From Coturnix japonica (Eukaryota > Chordata > Aves > Galliformes > Phasianidae), in assembly GCF_001577835.2 (NCBI RefSeq), contig NC_029516.1, forward strand, positions 59,934,312 through 59,998,311: DNA of 64,000 bases, read 5' to 3'. The first letter of the stretch is position 1. Every line of letters begins with the position of its first letter. The translations under genes were made by a program, and so were the position numbers. Under the pieces are notes generated by a model that was given only the letters and a program-made list of their open reading frames with translations, was not told the DNA's origin and ran no database searches. Shown one piece after another: positions 1 through 11,400 of this stretch.

Positions 1-282
1 GAGAAGGGGAAAGATGGGAGCTGGTAGAGCTTCCTCTGGAACCCAGAGAAAGGCTCCTGTCCCACCTAACTTGCTTGCATCTGTAAAATAGGTTCACAGT
101 CCTCAAAGCTGGAAAGGAGCCAGATGTGTCTATAAGCAAATATCTGATCCATTCAACTCTAAATCATGCAAAACCTTCAGGAAGAAGGAGCAGGTTACTA
201 CAGTGGGTGTGCACAGGGTGTACGGGCACCTCCACCTGTTGACCTGATCTATCAACTAGAGGTCTGTGCTGGCACAGGTTTT

Positions 283-421
283 TTAGAGAGGCTGTGAAGT
301 CATATCATTTGACATCTTTAGAAGCTGCCTGGACATGGTTCTGAGCAACCTGTTATGGGTGACCCTTCTTGAGCAGTGGTTTGGATCAGATGGACCCAGA
401 GGTTCCTTCCAACTGTGAAGG
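283..421 (+). mobile_element. CR1 LINE, old 3' fragment
   Basis: The CR1 3' UTR pattern is recognisable: a 'gaagctgcctggacatggt' segment, then 'gagcagtggtttggatcaga' and 'gaggttccttccaactg'. It is diverged and lacks a clear terminal octamer tail. Confidence 0.6.
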
Positions 422-1475
422 AACCTCTTCATATTTTTTGTGAAGGCTTAAACAGTGACACAGGCACATGATGGGCTCACAGTGTCTCCTCAAAATATTA
501 AAAGGCCTAGTTTAATAAATAATAAAACCTGCTTAATAGCAGTCATCTACTTGCATGGTGTCATGGAGTTATCAAAATCAATCTATGGTCTTACGTCCTC
601 TCCTACTACTCTTACACATATGCACAAAGAAGCTTGACAAGAAGTTGCATGAATGCACTTGTGATAGGTTACTGATACTAAAGACATTCATTGTATTGTA
701 TTCATTGTATAAAGAAATTCATTGTATTCCCTATGTAAATTAAATGCGAACACATCTCAAAGTTTTCTGCATTTACCATCCCTGTGCTGTCAGTTAAGAA
801 CTAATGACTTTGTTCACTAATTGTGAATAAATCTTTTCAGTCTTAATTTGCCTCATTGTGTTAAATGGCTTTTTAGGTTTTTTCATTAATAGAAGCAATA
901 ACTTTTCTTAGTTCGCTCAAGCAAATCCTCTAGGTAAAATGAGTTCTCTTGTCATTTATCATAAACTGGAAATGAAATTCTCGGAGGGTATTCTTTTACT
1001 TGGTGACGCAAATCTGTCCAATTTTTTTTTTTTTATTTAGTTTTTTTTTGCACTGTTTGGGTCAGGTCATTTACTCAAGTAATTTATAGTGGAATGGGAT
1101 GTATTCAGAGAACAGAATCTAGTTTGTGACCAAAATGGTCAGCAATTGTCTGGACTGTGAAATTACCTCCAGTGCTACGTAAAAGTGCCTTTTTTAAAAA
1201 GACAAAATGGAAGTATTTGTAACAAACTACCATCAGGAAGTCGCTGTTTGGAAGGACTGATTGATGTCCTGAGAGAAACAGAGTGCCTGAAGGAAGGCAG
1301 CAGCTTTGGAAGTGTCACTTCTGTGGTGTACACAATTTAGTAACCTCATCTTTTCTTCTCATAAGCAGGGAAAGAAATTAGAATTGTAAAACTGTATTAA
1401 AATGAACAGCAGACTTATATGCTGAAAAGTCCAAGATAAACTAGACCGCATGAGCTTGAATTCATTTCAAGTAAA

Positions 1476-1839
1476 CCTTCAATACCTGAAGGGAACTTAC
1501 TCCCAGGAGGGAGTAAACTCTTCGAAAAGGCTTGAGTATAGCAGAGAACTAGGGGGAAATGGTTTTTAAGTTGGAAAGAGGGAAATTTTAGGTTGGATGT
1601 TAGGCGGGAACGTTCTTCACTAGGAGAGTGGTTTAGGCCCTGAACAGGCTTGCCCAGGGATGTTGTGCGATGCCCCGTCCTTGGAGGTGTTCAAGGCAGG
1701 TGGACGGGGCCTGGGCCAAACTGATCTAGTAAGGTGTGAAATGTTTGGTGGCCCTGCCAGGCAGGGGGGTTGGAACTACATGATCCTTGAGGTCCCTTCC
1801 AACCCGGGTCATTCTGTGTGATTCTGTGTGATTCTGTGT
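1476..1839 (+). mobile_element. CR1 LINE 3' end, same subfamily as 33422-33880
   Basis: It covers the end of CR1 ORF2 and the 3' UTR and finishes in three ATTCTGTGTG repeats at 1811-1839. Nearly every block matches the clean copy at 33530-33880, but many single-base insertions and losses, mostly in homopolymers, separate them. That pattern is discussed as a finding. Confidence 0.85.
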
Positions 1840-2139
1840 AAACCATTTACAACAATTGGCACTGCTGAGCAATTTACTTGACAAAAAAAAAAAAAAAAAA
1901 GGAATAATAACCATCAAAGAAAACCAAAGTCAACTGCTCTCATCTGCAGAGAGCTAACTGCTTGTTTTCCCTCACCAGCCCCCTGCAGGACCCTTCTGGC
2001 TGTCTCCCTTCTGAGCAGCAGAGGATGCCTGCAGAGGACTGCTGCATGTTTGAATAGAGGACTAGTTGGCATTCATCTGATAGTCCTATATGAGGACACT
2101 TAATGACTTATATAACGATCTATCTCTATCACTCGCAAA

Positions 2140-2480
2140 GCCCGTCACAGTCCGGTCAAGATCAGAAGCCAGCGCCGAGCTGCTCAAGCTGAGGAAGTTT
2201 GGGTGCTACCACGCACCGTAGGCAGAGAGGCGCCGCTACCTTCCGCGTCTGGTCGAGGAAGCGGCAGCGTCTTCCTCCCTAGGCGAAAAAATGGCGGCTA
2301 CCCCCGGTAAGGCGCGGAGCCGCTTCGTGGTGGTGGGCGGAGGCATCGCCGGAGTTACCTGCGCCGAGAAGGTACGCACTGTGGGGCCGATGGCCGCCGG
2401 GTGTTTGCGCGCCCCCCGCCGGCTGGCGGTCCGTGTGTCGAGAGGGGATTGGGGTCCGTGTTTAATATAACTGAGTCGTA
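2140..2480 (+). promoter_or_regulatory. PYROXD1 CpG-rich promoter
   Basis: CpG density rises sharply from about 2195, covers exon 1 and stays high to about 2460. No TATA box is apparent. The start codon lies inside 'aaaatggcggc' at 2288-2298, which resembles the YY1 motif often found downstream of TSSs in housekeeping promoters. The exact TSS cannot be placed from sequence. Confidence 0.65.
2291..2371 (+). CDS. PYROXD1: PYROXD1 coding exon 1
   Basis: Encodes residues 1-27, including the GGGIAG dinucleotide-binding loop and ending TCAEK. Donor gtacgc follows directly; phase 0. Confidence 0.95.
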
Positions 2481-5400
2481 TTCTCATAATATTGAGTCAC
2501 AGAGTTACAGGGGTTGGAAGGGATCTCTAGAGATCATCCGGTCCAACTCCGGCCTAAAACACATCCCCACAGCAGGTTACACAGGCAGGAATCCAGACGG
2601 GTGTTGAATATCTCCAGAGAAGGACACTCCACAGCCTCTCCGGGCAGCCTGTCCCTGTACTCCATCCCTCTGACACTGAGGAACTTACAACCCTCATACA
2701 GACTTCTAAGGATAATCTCTTTCTCTTTCCAGATAGTATTGCAGGGGTTGAGATTCAGTGATTCCATCCTCATGTGCAGTGTTTTCTGTACACGTCTTTT
2801 CTGAGAGCAGCACGTTAGTTGCCAAATTAGTGTATGTATTCATCAACCCCATCAAAAACGGCCTCGTGTGTTCTGGAAGAATTTCTGTGCTGTGCTCTAC
2901 ATGCTGGCATGCATGAGATAATAAATCAGAAACACCGAATACAGTGTTTCTTAGTCTGGAGACTAACAAACTAAACTGTCTTTACTGTCGATATAAAGCA
3001 TACACCTACAGTGGGTATGAAGTATGTATTAGGAAGTCATGCCATAAAGGGTGTATTACATGACATTTTTCACATATCCTCATGAAATGCATTTGTGTTT
3101 TATGCCAGAAGTGTGGCTATGTGGATCTCCCTTAAACCAACAACAAAGTCTTGGCACTTTGAGTTCTTCCCATCTGAAGTACCATAATAAATGCTCAGTT
3201 GCTCGTGTATAACACAGAACATGCTTCCTGGTGGTTTTTACAACCATACTGTTAATCTGTAGGATACCGGTGATAAGGAACCTGGGTTCTGCTGTGGCTG
3301 AGCAATGCAGCACTTAAGGTGGAAATGCTTTACTGTCACTTGCAGCCTGTCTTGTACTGCATTGCTTAACAGTATTCTGAAGACAACCCACTTATCATTC
3401 ACTAAATTACATTTAAAACAACCAATAGGAATCAGTATTTCCTCTGTCAAAACAGAGTCTGTTAAAAATTGTAACAAAATGAACAAAAATGCAGGGAATC
3501 TCCATAAATCGTGTGATAAGATTCTTCCAACAGCTAGCTTTTAGAATATAGTGAAAATATTCTTTTGAATAGTATTTCTCGCAGTGGCTGCGGTTGTTGA
3601 AGTAGTATGACATAAATCTCAGGTTTCCCAATTTGATTTGTTTCACTTATTCCCTGTATTATTCTTCCATAGCCTTGAAACAGTGTTTACCTGACCCAGA
3701 TTTACATAATGTAGTAACGTATATTACTTTACTCCAGTAATTTTGTTGTGTTTAATCCATTTCTGTTGCTGACTACTCGCCCATCATGTTTTCTGTTTCT
3801 TTACAAGCTGGCTGTGGACTTTCCGTCAGAAGACATTTTTTTAGTGACAGCTTCTCCGGTTATAAAAGCTGTTACGAACTTCAGACAGGTAAGAAGGCTT
3901 TAATTTTTGTTACAGTAAGACCTCTTCAAAAGACTGTACTTGTACAGATGATTTTAGAGTCAAATCTTGAAAGTGGTTATGCGTGTTATTTTGTAGTGAT
4001 TCATAATCACTAGTAAGTTCTCAGTGAATATATTCATAATATTAGTAAATTGCCCAGAATTCATGATGCAAAGCTGCAAGCCACCTAGACTAGCCCATAG
4101 GAAGTTAGGTTTTACCTCTTGGGGACGGTTACCGAATGTATGTCTTAGCTCAGAATGTAGCTGAGAAGACCGAGAGCTCTTTGTGAGAATGTAATGTAAC
4201 ACGCAACTAATGAATCTCAAGCACAGATACAGGTTGGGCAGAGAGCAATGGGAGCAGCCCTGAGGAGAAGGATGTGGGAGTGTCAGCTGATGATTCAACA
4301 TGAGCCAGCAGTGTGCACTTGCAGCCCAGAAGGCCAACTGTATTCTGGGTTGCATCAAGAGAAGTGTGACCAGCAGGTCAAGGGAGGGGATTCTGCCCAT
4401 CGACTCATGAGAGCAGTCTCATGAGACCCCAGCTGGAGTACTGTGTCCAGTTCTGGAGCCTCCAACACAAGAAGAACATCAGGCTGTTGGAGAGGAGGGC
4501 TGTGAAGATGATCAGAGGGCTGGAGCACCTTCTCTATATGGACAGGCTGAGAGAGCTGGGGCTCTTCAGCCTGGAGAAGAGAAGGCTGCAGGAGACCTTA
4601 CAGCAACCTTCCAGTACCTGAAGGGGGCCTACAGGAAAGCAGAGGAGGGATCTTTTTTAAGGGCATGTAGCAACTGGATGAGGAGAAATAGCTTTAGAAT
4701 GGAAGAGGGTAGATTTAGATTAGATATTAGGAAGAAATTATTTACTGTGGAGGTGGAGAGACAGTGGAACAGGTTGCCCAGTGAGGTTGTGGAAGTTTTG
4801 GCAAGTGAAGAGTAAGGGAATAACTAAAAACTGTTTGAAGGCAGCAGCATCTAAGTTATGGACATACAGACCTAACTTCTCTGTGAATTGCAGAGGTGTC
4901 TAGTTCCTAGCTGTGCACCAGGCTATGCACCACGATGCCATTCAGAGGGACCTTGACAGGCTGGAAAGCTGGGCTCGGGTGAACCTAATGAAGGTTCAAC
5001 ACGGCAAAGTGCAAGGTTTTACACTGGGCCGGAAGAACCCCAGGCACCTGTAAGGATGGGAGGAGTTGTCCTTGCAGAGCAGCTCGGCTGAAAAAGACGC
5101 CTGGGGTCCTGATAGAATGAAATTAACATGAGCCAGCAGTGCGCTCTGGCAGCCCGGAAAGCAAATGGATCCTGGCTCCATCAGGAGAAGGGGTGGTCCA
5201 GCTCAGGGAATAGGAGGGGATTGTCCCTCTCTACCTCGGCTCTTGGTGAGGCGCCCATCTGGAGTCCTGTGGTCCAGGTGTGGAGCCCTTCAGTACAAAA
5301 AAGACATGGAATTTTGGAAAGGGTCCAAGAGGAGGGACAGGAAGATGATCAGGGGGCTGGACACTCCCTAATGAAGGACAGGCTGAGGGAGTTGGGTTTG

Positions 5401-8400
5401 TTCAGCTAGAGAAGAACAGGTTGCGGGGTGATTCATTGCAGCTTTCAGTACCTGAAAGGACACTTACTCCAGGAGGGGAGTAAACTCTCAAACGGGCTGA
5501 CATAGCAGGACACGGGGAAATGGTTTTAAGTTAAAAGAGGGAAGATTTAGGTTTGGATGTTAGGGGAAAGTTCTTTTACTAGAGAGTGTTAGGCCTTGGA
5601 ACAGGCCTGTCAGGGAGGTTGTGGATGCCGCCGTACTTGGAGGTGTTCAAGACCCGGTTGGACGGGGCCCGGGCAAACCTGATCTAGTAAAATGTGTATG
5701 TTTGGTGGCCTGCCAGGCAAGGGGGGTTGAACTACATGATCCTTGAGGTCCTTCCAACCCGGGTCATCTGTGATTCTGTGTGTGATTCTGTGTGTGTTTG
5801 AAAACCCTATAAAGACAAAGGCCTGAAGGTGCCTATGCAACTGTTTCCTTTCTGGAACAAACCTCAGTTCAACATAGCTTACTCGGGTGTTTTCCAAGTT
5901 CTGTTGTTCTGGGGTTTTCACCAGTCATCTGATAGTGACTACATATGCGCTGCTGAATACATGCTCTTGAGGAGCATGTTTTGCATAAACATTCATCTTG
6001 CACGCTTTGCTTACAAGTTCGACAAAGCACTTTTGTTGACATACAGACCAAGTACCTGCAACATGAGGTTTTTGAACTGTTAAATGATAGAAGAAAATGT
6101 CACCAGGTACTCACTTTTATGAGGGGAAAAACATTTATTTGAGGCAAAAGGGCTTCTATAATTATCAGTGCTATTTTGAACAAAACATTATTCTTCCAGA
6201 ATACTTAAGAAAGATGCTTATATGGGGGACCGTGTAACATCAAGTTACATTATCAGAGTTTTACCAAACAGGTCAACAGGGTCTTAGAAACGCATCCAGT
6301 AAATTAAAAATGCAGTGTTGCTAAGTCTATTAATATATATAAAAAATAAAACATTATAGCAGTTAATGTATCCATCAGTGTAAATAGCTTTAGAATTTAC
6401 GATTCTGTGTATCTCTGTATCTTTACCAAGGACATGCATAAAAGGGTTCTATCCATAAAACAGTACTTTTGGCAGTGACACACTGACGTAATTCAAGACA
6501 ACATGAGCTTTATATTGTGACTTCTTTATTATAAATTTGCTTTATACATTTTTATTTCTTTTTTACAAATTTCAAAAATTAAAATGAATAGATTATTTGT
6601 ATTTTTAAATCTCTTTCTGCTTCTTCCAGGTCTCAAAAACACTTGAGGAATTTGATGTGGAAGAGCAACCAAGTTCTCTATTAGAACAACGGTATCCCAA
6701 TATTAAAGTTATCCACTCTGCCGTAAAACAATTGAAAAGCGATGAGCATGTAAGATAATGTTTTCTCTGTTTTACTTATGCATGTTTCTTGGAGGTAAAA
6801 AAAAAACCAAACATCTGAGAAACCATTGAATGATTTTGGCATGAAATTCTGCTCAGCAACATTCTGGTTGTTAAAACGTAATTTAACAAAAATTACAAGA
6901 GAATACCTCTATAGGAGAAATGCTAATTCACAACCTGAACCAGCGATTGAGCACCTAGTGGGAAGGTGCTTATTTATATGGATTTTGAAGGCTCTTTTCC
7001 CTGTGTTATCTCAAAACAATCTTTAAAACCTCCCTTTGTGTAAAACCACTGTAAACTATTTGGCTTCTAGTTTGGAAAACATCAAGCAATACATTAAATT
7101 TAATGTGACTTTGCTGCAGTGTGCTTTTGCTTGTTTAGCACCTACTCTTTGTCTTTAGCAAAGAACTAAATTTGCAGTCTTCCTAAACTTTATTCTGGGT
7201 AGTACCTAGTTAATACAAATCTGCAGTTATTTAAGGTAGGAAGAGTCAAGGAGTTTAGTGTCTGTCTCCAATTGTGTGTGATAGTTCATGTACTGAAGAT
7301 CAAAAAAGGCCCAAAAATGTGTTGGTGTCATAAAGCTGTACTTATTTTTCCCTAATAAAACCAAAGATCTGTATTGAGGAGTGTTTAGCTCTTACAGCCA
7401 TCTTACTACTATCTAGAAGTGCTATAAATGAGATTCTTAATTGCTAATATATAGTAGCGCATAGGTCAGCATCTGTTGCTGGGGTGGAGGGGACACTAAC
7501 AGGTAGAAAACTGGTTCTTTAAACACAGGTAGTGAGTACAGGGTGCCACCAAGAGGTAATATTTATATTTCATCAGTTTTAAGTGTACATGTTTCATTTC
7601 ATCAGTACATAATTAGACCTGTAAGTCTATGGTGAGTGTAACACAAATGAAATGGCTCATAATGAGGGAGTGAAAGCTTGCTCTTTTTAAGTAGCCAGTT
7701 CAGCCTTTTAATATCTGCAAAATACTATGACATCAAAAAAGAAAGAAGCCAGTGTTGTTTTATACCTGTCCAATTATTTTTTCTTTCCTCTTAATTTTTA
7801 ACAGAAAATTTTCACTGAAGATGGGAGTGAATATACGTATGAAAAGCTTTGCCTGTGTGCTGGAGCAAAACCTAAATTAATTTTTGAAGGAAGCCCATAT
7901 GTGTTAGGAATTCGGGATACTGACAGTGCGAAGGTAAATGCACTTTGGACTTGCATGTGTGTAATATATTCATCTTTCTGATGGAAGCTGCTAAAAAATG
8001 GTTGCAGAGTGAAATGGAGAATCATCAAATGCTGTTTATTATCTTATCTCCTTGAATAGAATGTTTTCAATAGCAGAGAAAGCCTTCAGAAATGTCAAAT
8101 AATTAGTTATTAAATTTATTAAGTTTATAGATGTCTCATAGATAGTGTTTCTAACAAAAGAGTCCAGAATAAAAAGTGTTCTTTGGCTTTTTGGGCAGAA
8201 GCCAACCTGAAAATACAGACAGGAAGTAGGAACTTCCCTGAAAAGGTGCATCCAGCACATTGTACAAAGGGCTGCTTCATACTGAGAGCCAACCATGGAT
8301 GGACTATTTTTGGTTGTACAGAAGAGAATTGCTATTGTTATTCAGGATGTGGACTACAAGATGTTTTTGTGTGTTGCTGTTTGTTTTGGATATTAAAAAC

Positions 8401-11400
8401 TTATCTGATATTACAAAATGAAGAAGAGAACTTAATACAGGAGTTGTATTGGCTTGTATTTCTTTTATTTCTCTCACTGCTAAGGTTGGATTCGGAGACT
8501 TAGTTCTTTCTGAAAACTTTTGGGGGCAAATAAAAATCACTTCTCAGATTTTCTATGGATCATTTATTTTGTTCCTGAATTCTAATCAGGAATTCTTACT
8601 TATAGATAAGTGTCTGTTATTACACTTACTTACAGATAAGTGTCTGTTTCTTTGCTTTTTTAATGTTGTGAAAATTATCTTGGAAATTATATAAACAGTG
8701 ATAAAATTTGATTAATAGGTAATACAATGCTAATGTAATGGTCTCTGGGATACAAAGTTCTTATGGATTCAATTATGGGTTGTCAGTTTGGCTTAAGTGT
8801 AATTACTTAATCTTCTCCTGGCTCAGCTTGAGACTTACAAGGCTGCAGAAATAATGTCATCCCTTAACGTGATAGAACTTCATGGGTTTCATTGGCTTCT
8901 TTAACAGATTCTTAGCATAAGTAAACGTGTACAGTAGTTTGAGAAACTGGAACTAAAACCACTGAGATAAAGTATTAGAAAGGATGTATTTTGTCAGTAT
9001 TCCTTCAATTGTTTTATTTTCTGACACAGGCTTTCCAGAAGAATTTGGCTCGAGCTGAGAGAATAGTAGTCGTTGGTAACGGTGGGATTGCGCTTGAATT
9101 AGTGTAAGTCATCTGCTAAGTTATAAATTTACATATGTGAGTAAAATCTTTAATAGCTCAGAGCTCAATCTTGTGTGTGTAAGTTTGAAAGAAGGTTGAC
9201 TTATAAAATTATAGCTCTTAAGGCATTTAGTAGAAAAATCAATAGAGAATTGTTTTTCAGTGTATAGCGGAGCATATTGTCACACAAAATTCAGAAGGCT
9301 TTATTAGAAGCTTTGACATACGGATACGAAAAGTACACAGCATTTTTCTAATTGGCACCAACAGATTTCTGTTTATGCTATTAACAGTGATATTTATGTT
9401 ACAGAACTTCTCTACCTTCCAGAGATAGGAGGTGTGGTCCATACAATCTGATAGATTGCAAAACCATTTGTATTATTATATCAATATTATACCAATATAT
9501 CAATTATGAGGTCTTGTTTTGCATTGTAGGGAACTGTTCTTTCAATTGGACAGATATAACCTTGATGCTGATTGGACTTATCTTGAAGGTCTTTTCCAAC
9601 CTAGATGATGTTATGGTTCTGTAAATTGTCCTCTGCATTGCAGTCAATGTTCCACCTGACAGCATCTTTGATGGACAGGAACAGTTTCAAATACCAGTTG
9701 TCAGCAGTGGGTAGTCTGGACAAAATGAGTGGATTTTTTTCCTTCATTGTGAGGAATGGGAAATACTAAGCATTATTATTATGGACTTGATCTACCTGTC
9801 CCTCCTGCCCTAACAACAGTTGAGTTTGTAGTCATGAGAATGGAGAAAGAAGAAAGGTCTGTTGTCTCACTTTTCTGGCTTCCTCATATAAATATGTAAA
9901 GGTTGTAGTGGACTTGATAGGTTTGGAAGTCTTGTTCCATATTTCTAGCTTCTGGAATAGAACCTTGCATACTTATTGTGTTACTGAGAGCTGTAGTTCC
10001 TTTTTTGGGTGGTCTCTAATTTTATCCATTGTTTAAACGCCCACAGGTATGAAATTGAAGGCTGTGAAGTAATCTGGGCCATCAAAGACAAAGCTATTGG
10101 GAACACTTTTTTTGATGCAGGAGCAGCTGAATTTCTTATTCCAAAACTGACTGCTGAAAAACAAGAGACTCCGATTGAATGTAAAAGAACCAAGTATACA
10201 ATGGAAGGTAGTATGTTTCAGTCTTCTAGCACCTTAGCAGCAGCATTTAACATTAAGAATAGCCCTGAAAACAGTTGTTTTAGTAGTCTGTAAGTGCAAT
10301 TTACTATTATAAGCTGTTGGAGCCTTTCTAGCTTTTAAGAGCCCATGCTGATGCTTAGCAGTGGCGTGGTTGTTTCAGAGGTGAGTGCAGTAATAAAAGG
10401 CATAACACTGAAAGGTGTGAAATACTTGTTTGGGGTCTGATTTAGATATTAGGAGGAAGTTTTTCACACAGAGGGTGGTGACGCACTGGAACAGGTTGCC
10501 CAAGGAGGTTGTGGATGCCCCATGCCTGGAGGCATTCAAGGCCAGGCTGGATGTGGCTCTGGGCAGCCTGGCTATGATGCACATAGCAGGGGGATTGAAA
10601 CTAATGATCATCGTGGTCCTTTCCAACCCAGGCCATTCTATAATTCTGTGACTTGTCTATAAATTCATGATGTTTGGGACTTTGCCTTACCTTGTTGGTT
10701 ATATATTTCTCCCCCTCTTTCTGCAACCAGATCGTATTCCTCGTGATTCATAATTCTTGATCTGAGTTCTGCAGGAATTGAAGTTTGTATGTGAAGTCTG
10801 ATATTCTCTATCTCTCTGTCTTCAGGAAGTGAGAAAATAGAAAGGCCCATTGCAGCACCATCTGACAAACTGGGCAGCGCGTTGGGTCCTGACTGGCATG
10901 AAGGCTTACAGCTGAAAGGAACCAAAGAGGTACGTTTGTGATCTTACTTAATTTGATTGTTGTTTAATGGTGATAAGCATTACAGAACTTTGATGATATT
11001 TAACTTTTAAGAGTATTAGAACAAGAAAAATAAAATGTGCTTGAACTGGTTCTCTTATCAGAATTACACAGAAAACCATTTTAACAGAAATAGAATTGTT
11101 TTCTTTTTCAAGAGGGAGGGTGGCAAATCAAATCCACTGACGTGATTTCATCCATTTCCTATTCAGATTGAAACAAATGCTGGTTTGCACATCTCTTCAG
11201 GACTGTTGTCAGTCCTAGCATTAGAAGTGGTACCTATGCTCTCTTCTAGCTGCATTAGATATATTTTCCTATTGAAAAATAGGACAGTATAACTTGTAAA
11301 GAGATACAAGGTTATTATCCTTATCATAAGTTAATTTATGATAGAAAGTGGAAGGACTTAAAATCCTGCAGGACAGTGTATGGGAATGGTTGAGTCACAG

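Larger units (their letters stand above)
1..2140. other. Intergenic region upstream of PYROXD1
   Basis: No exon-like open frame with recognisable homology was seen. The stretch holds two CR1 fragments (about 283-421 and 1476-1839), a T-rich run near 1021-1045 and an A-run near 1882-1899. An AATAAA hexamer at 826-831 on the plus strand could end the 3' UTR of an upstream plus-strand gene; IAPP is expected there by synteny, but none of its coding sequence is present, so this is a weak inference. Confidence 0.5.

Noticed and set aside
3960-4400. 146-residue minus-strand frame
   Set aside because: Antisense reading through a plus-strand CR1; no splice or homology support.
6815-7010. Possible fourth copy of the LTR-like repeat (cctgaaccagcgattgagca)
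   Set aside because: Only the first block matches; the ATTTAAGGGCTGAC and terminal blocks are absent.
8600-8652. Imperfect direct repeat (ataagtgtctgtt twice)
   Set aside because: Short, intronic and imperfect; no sign of function or of a larger array.
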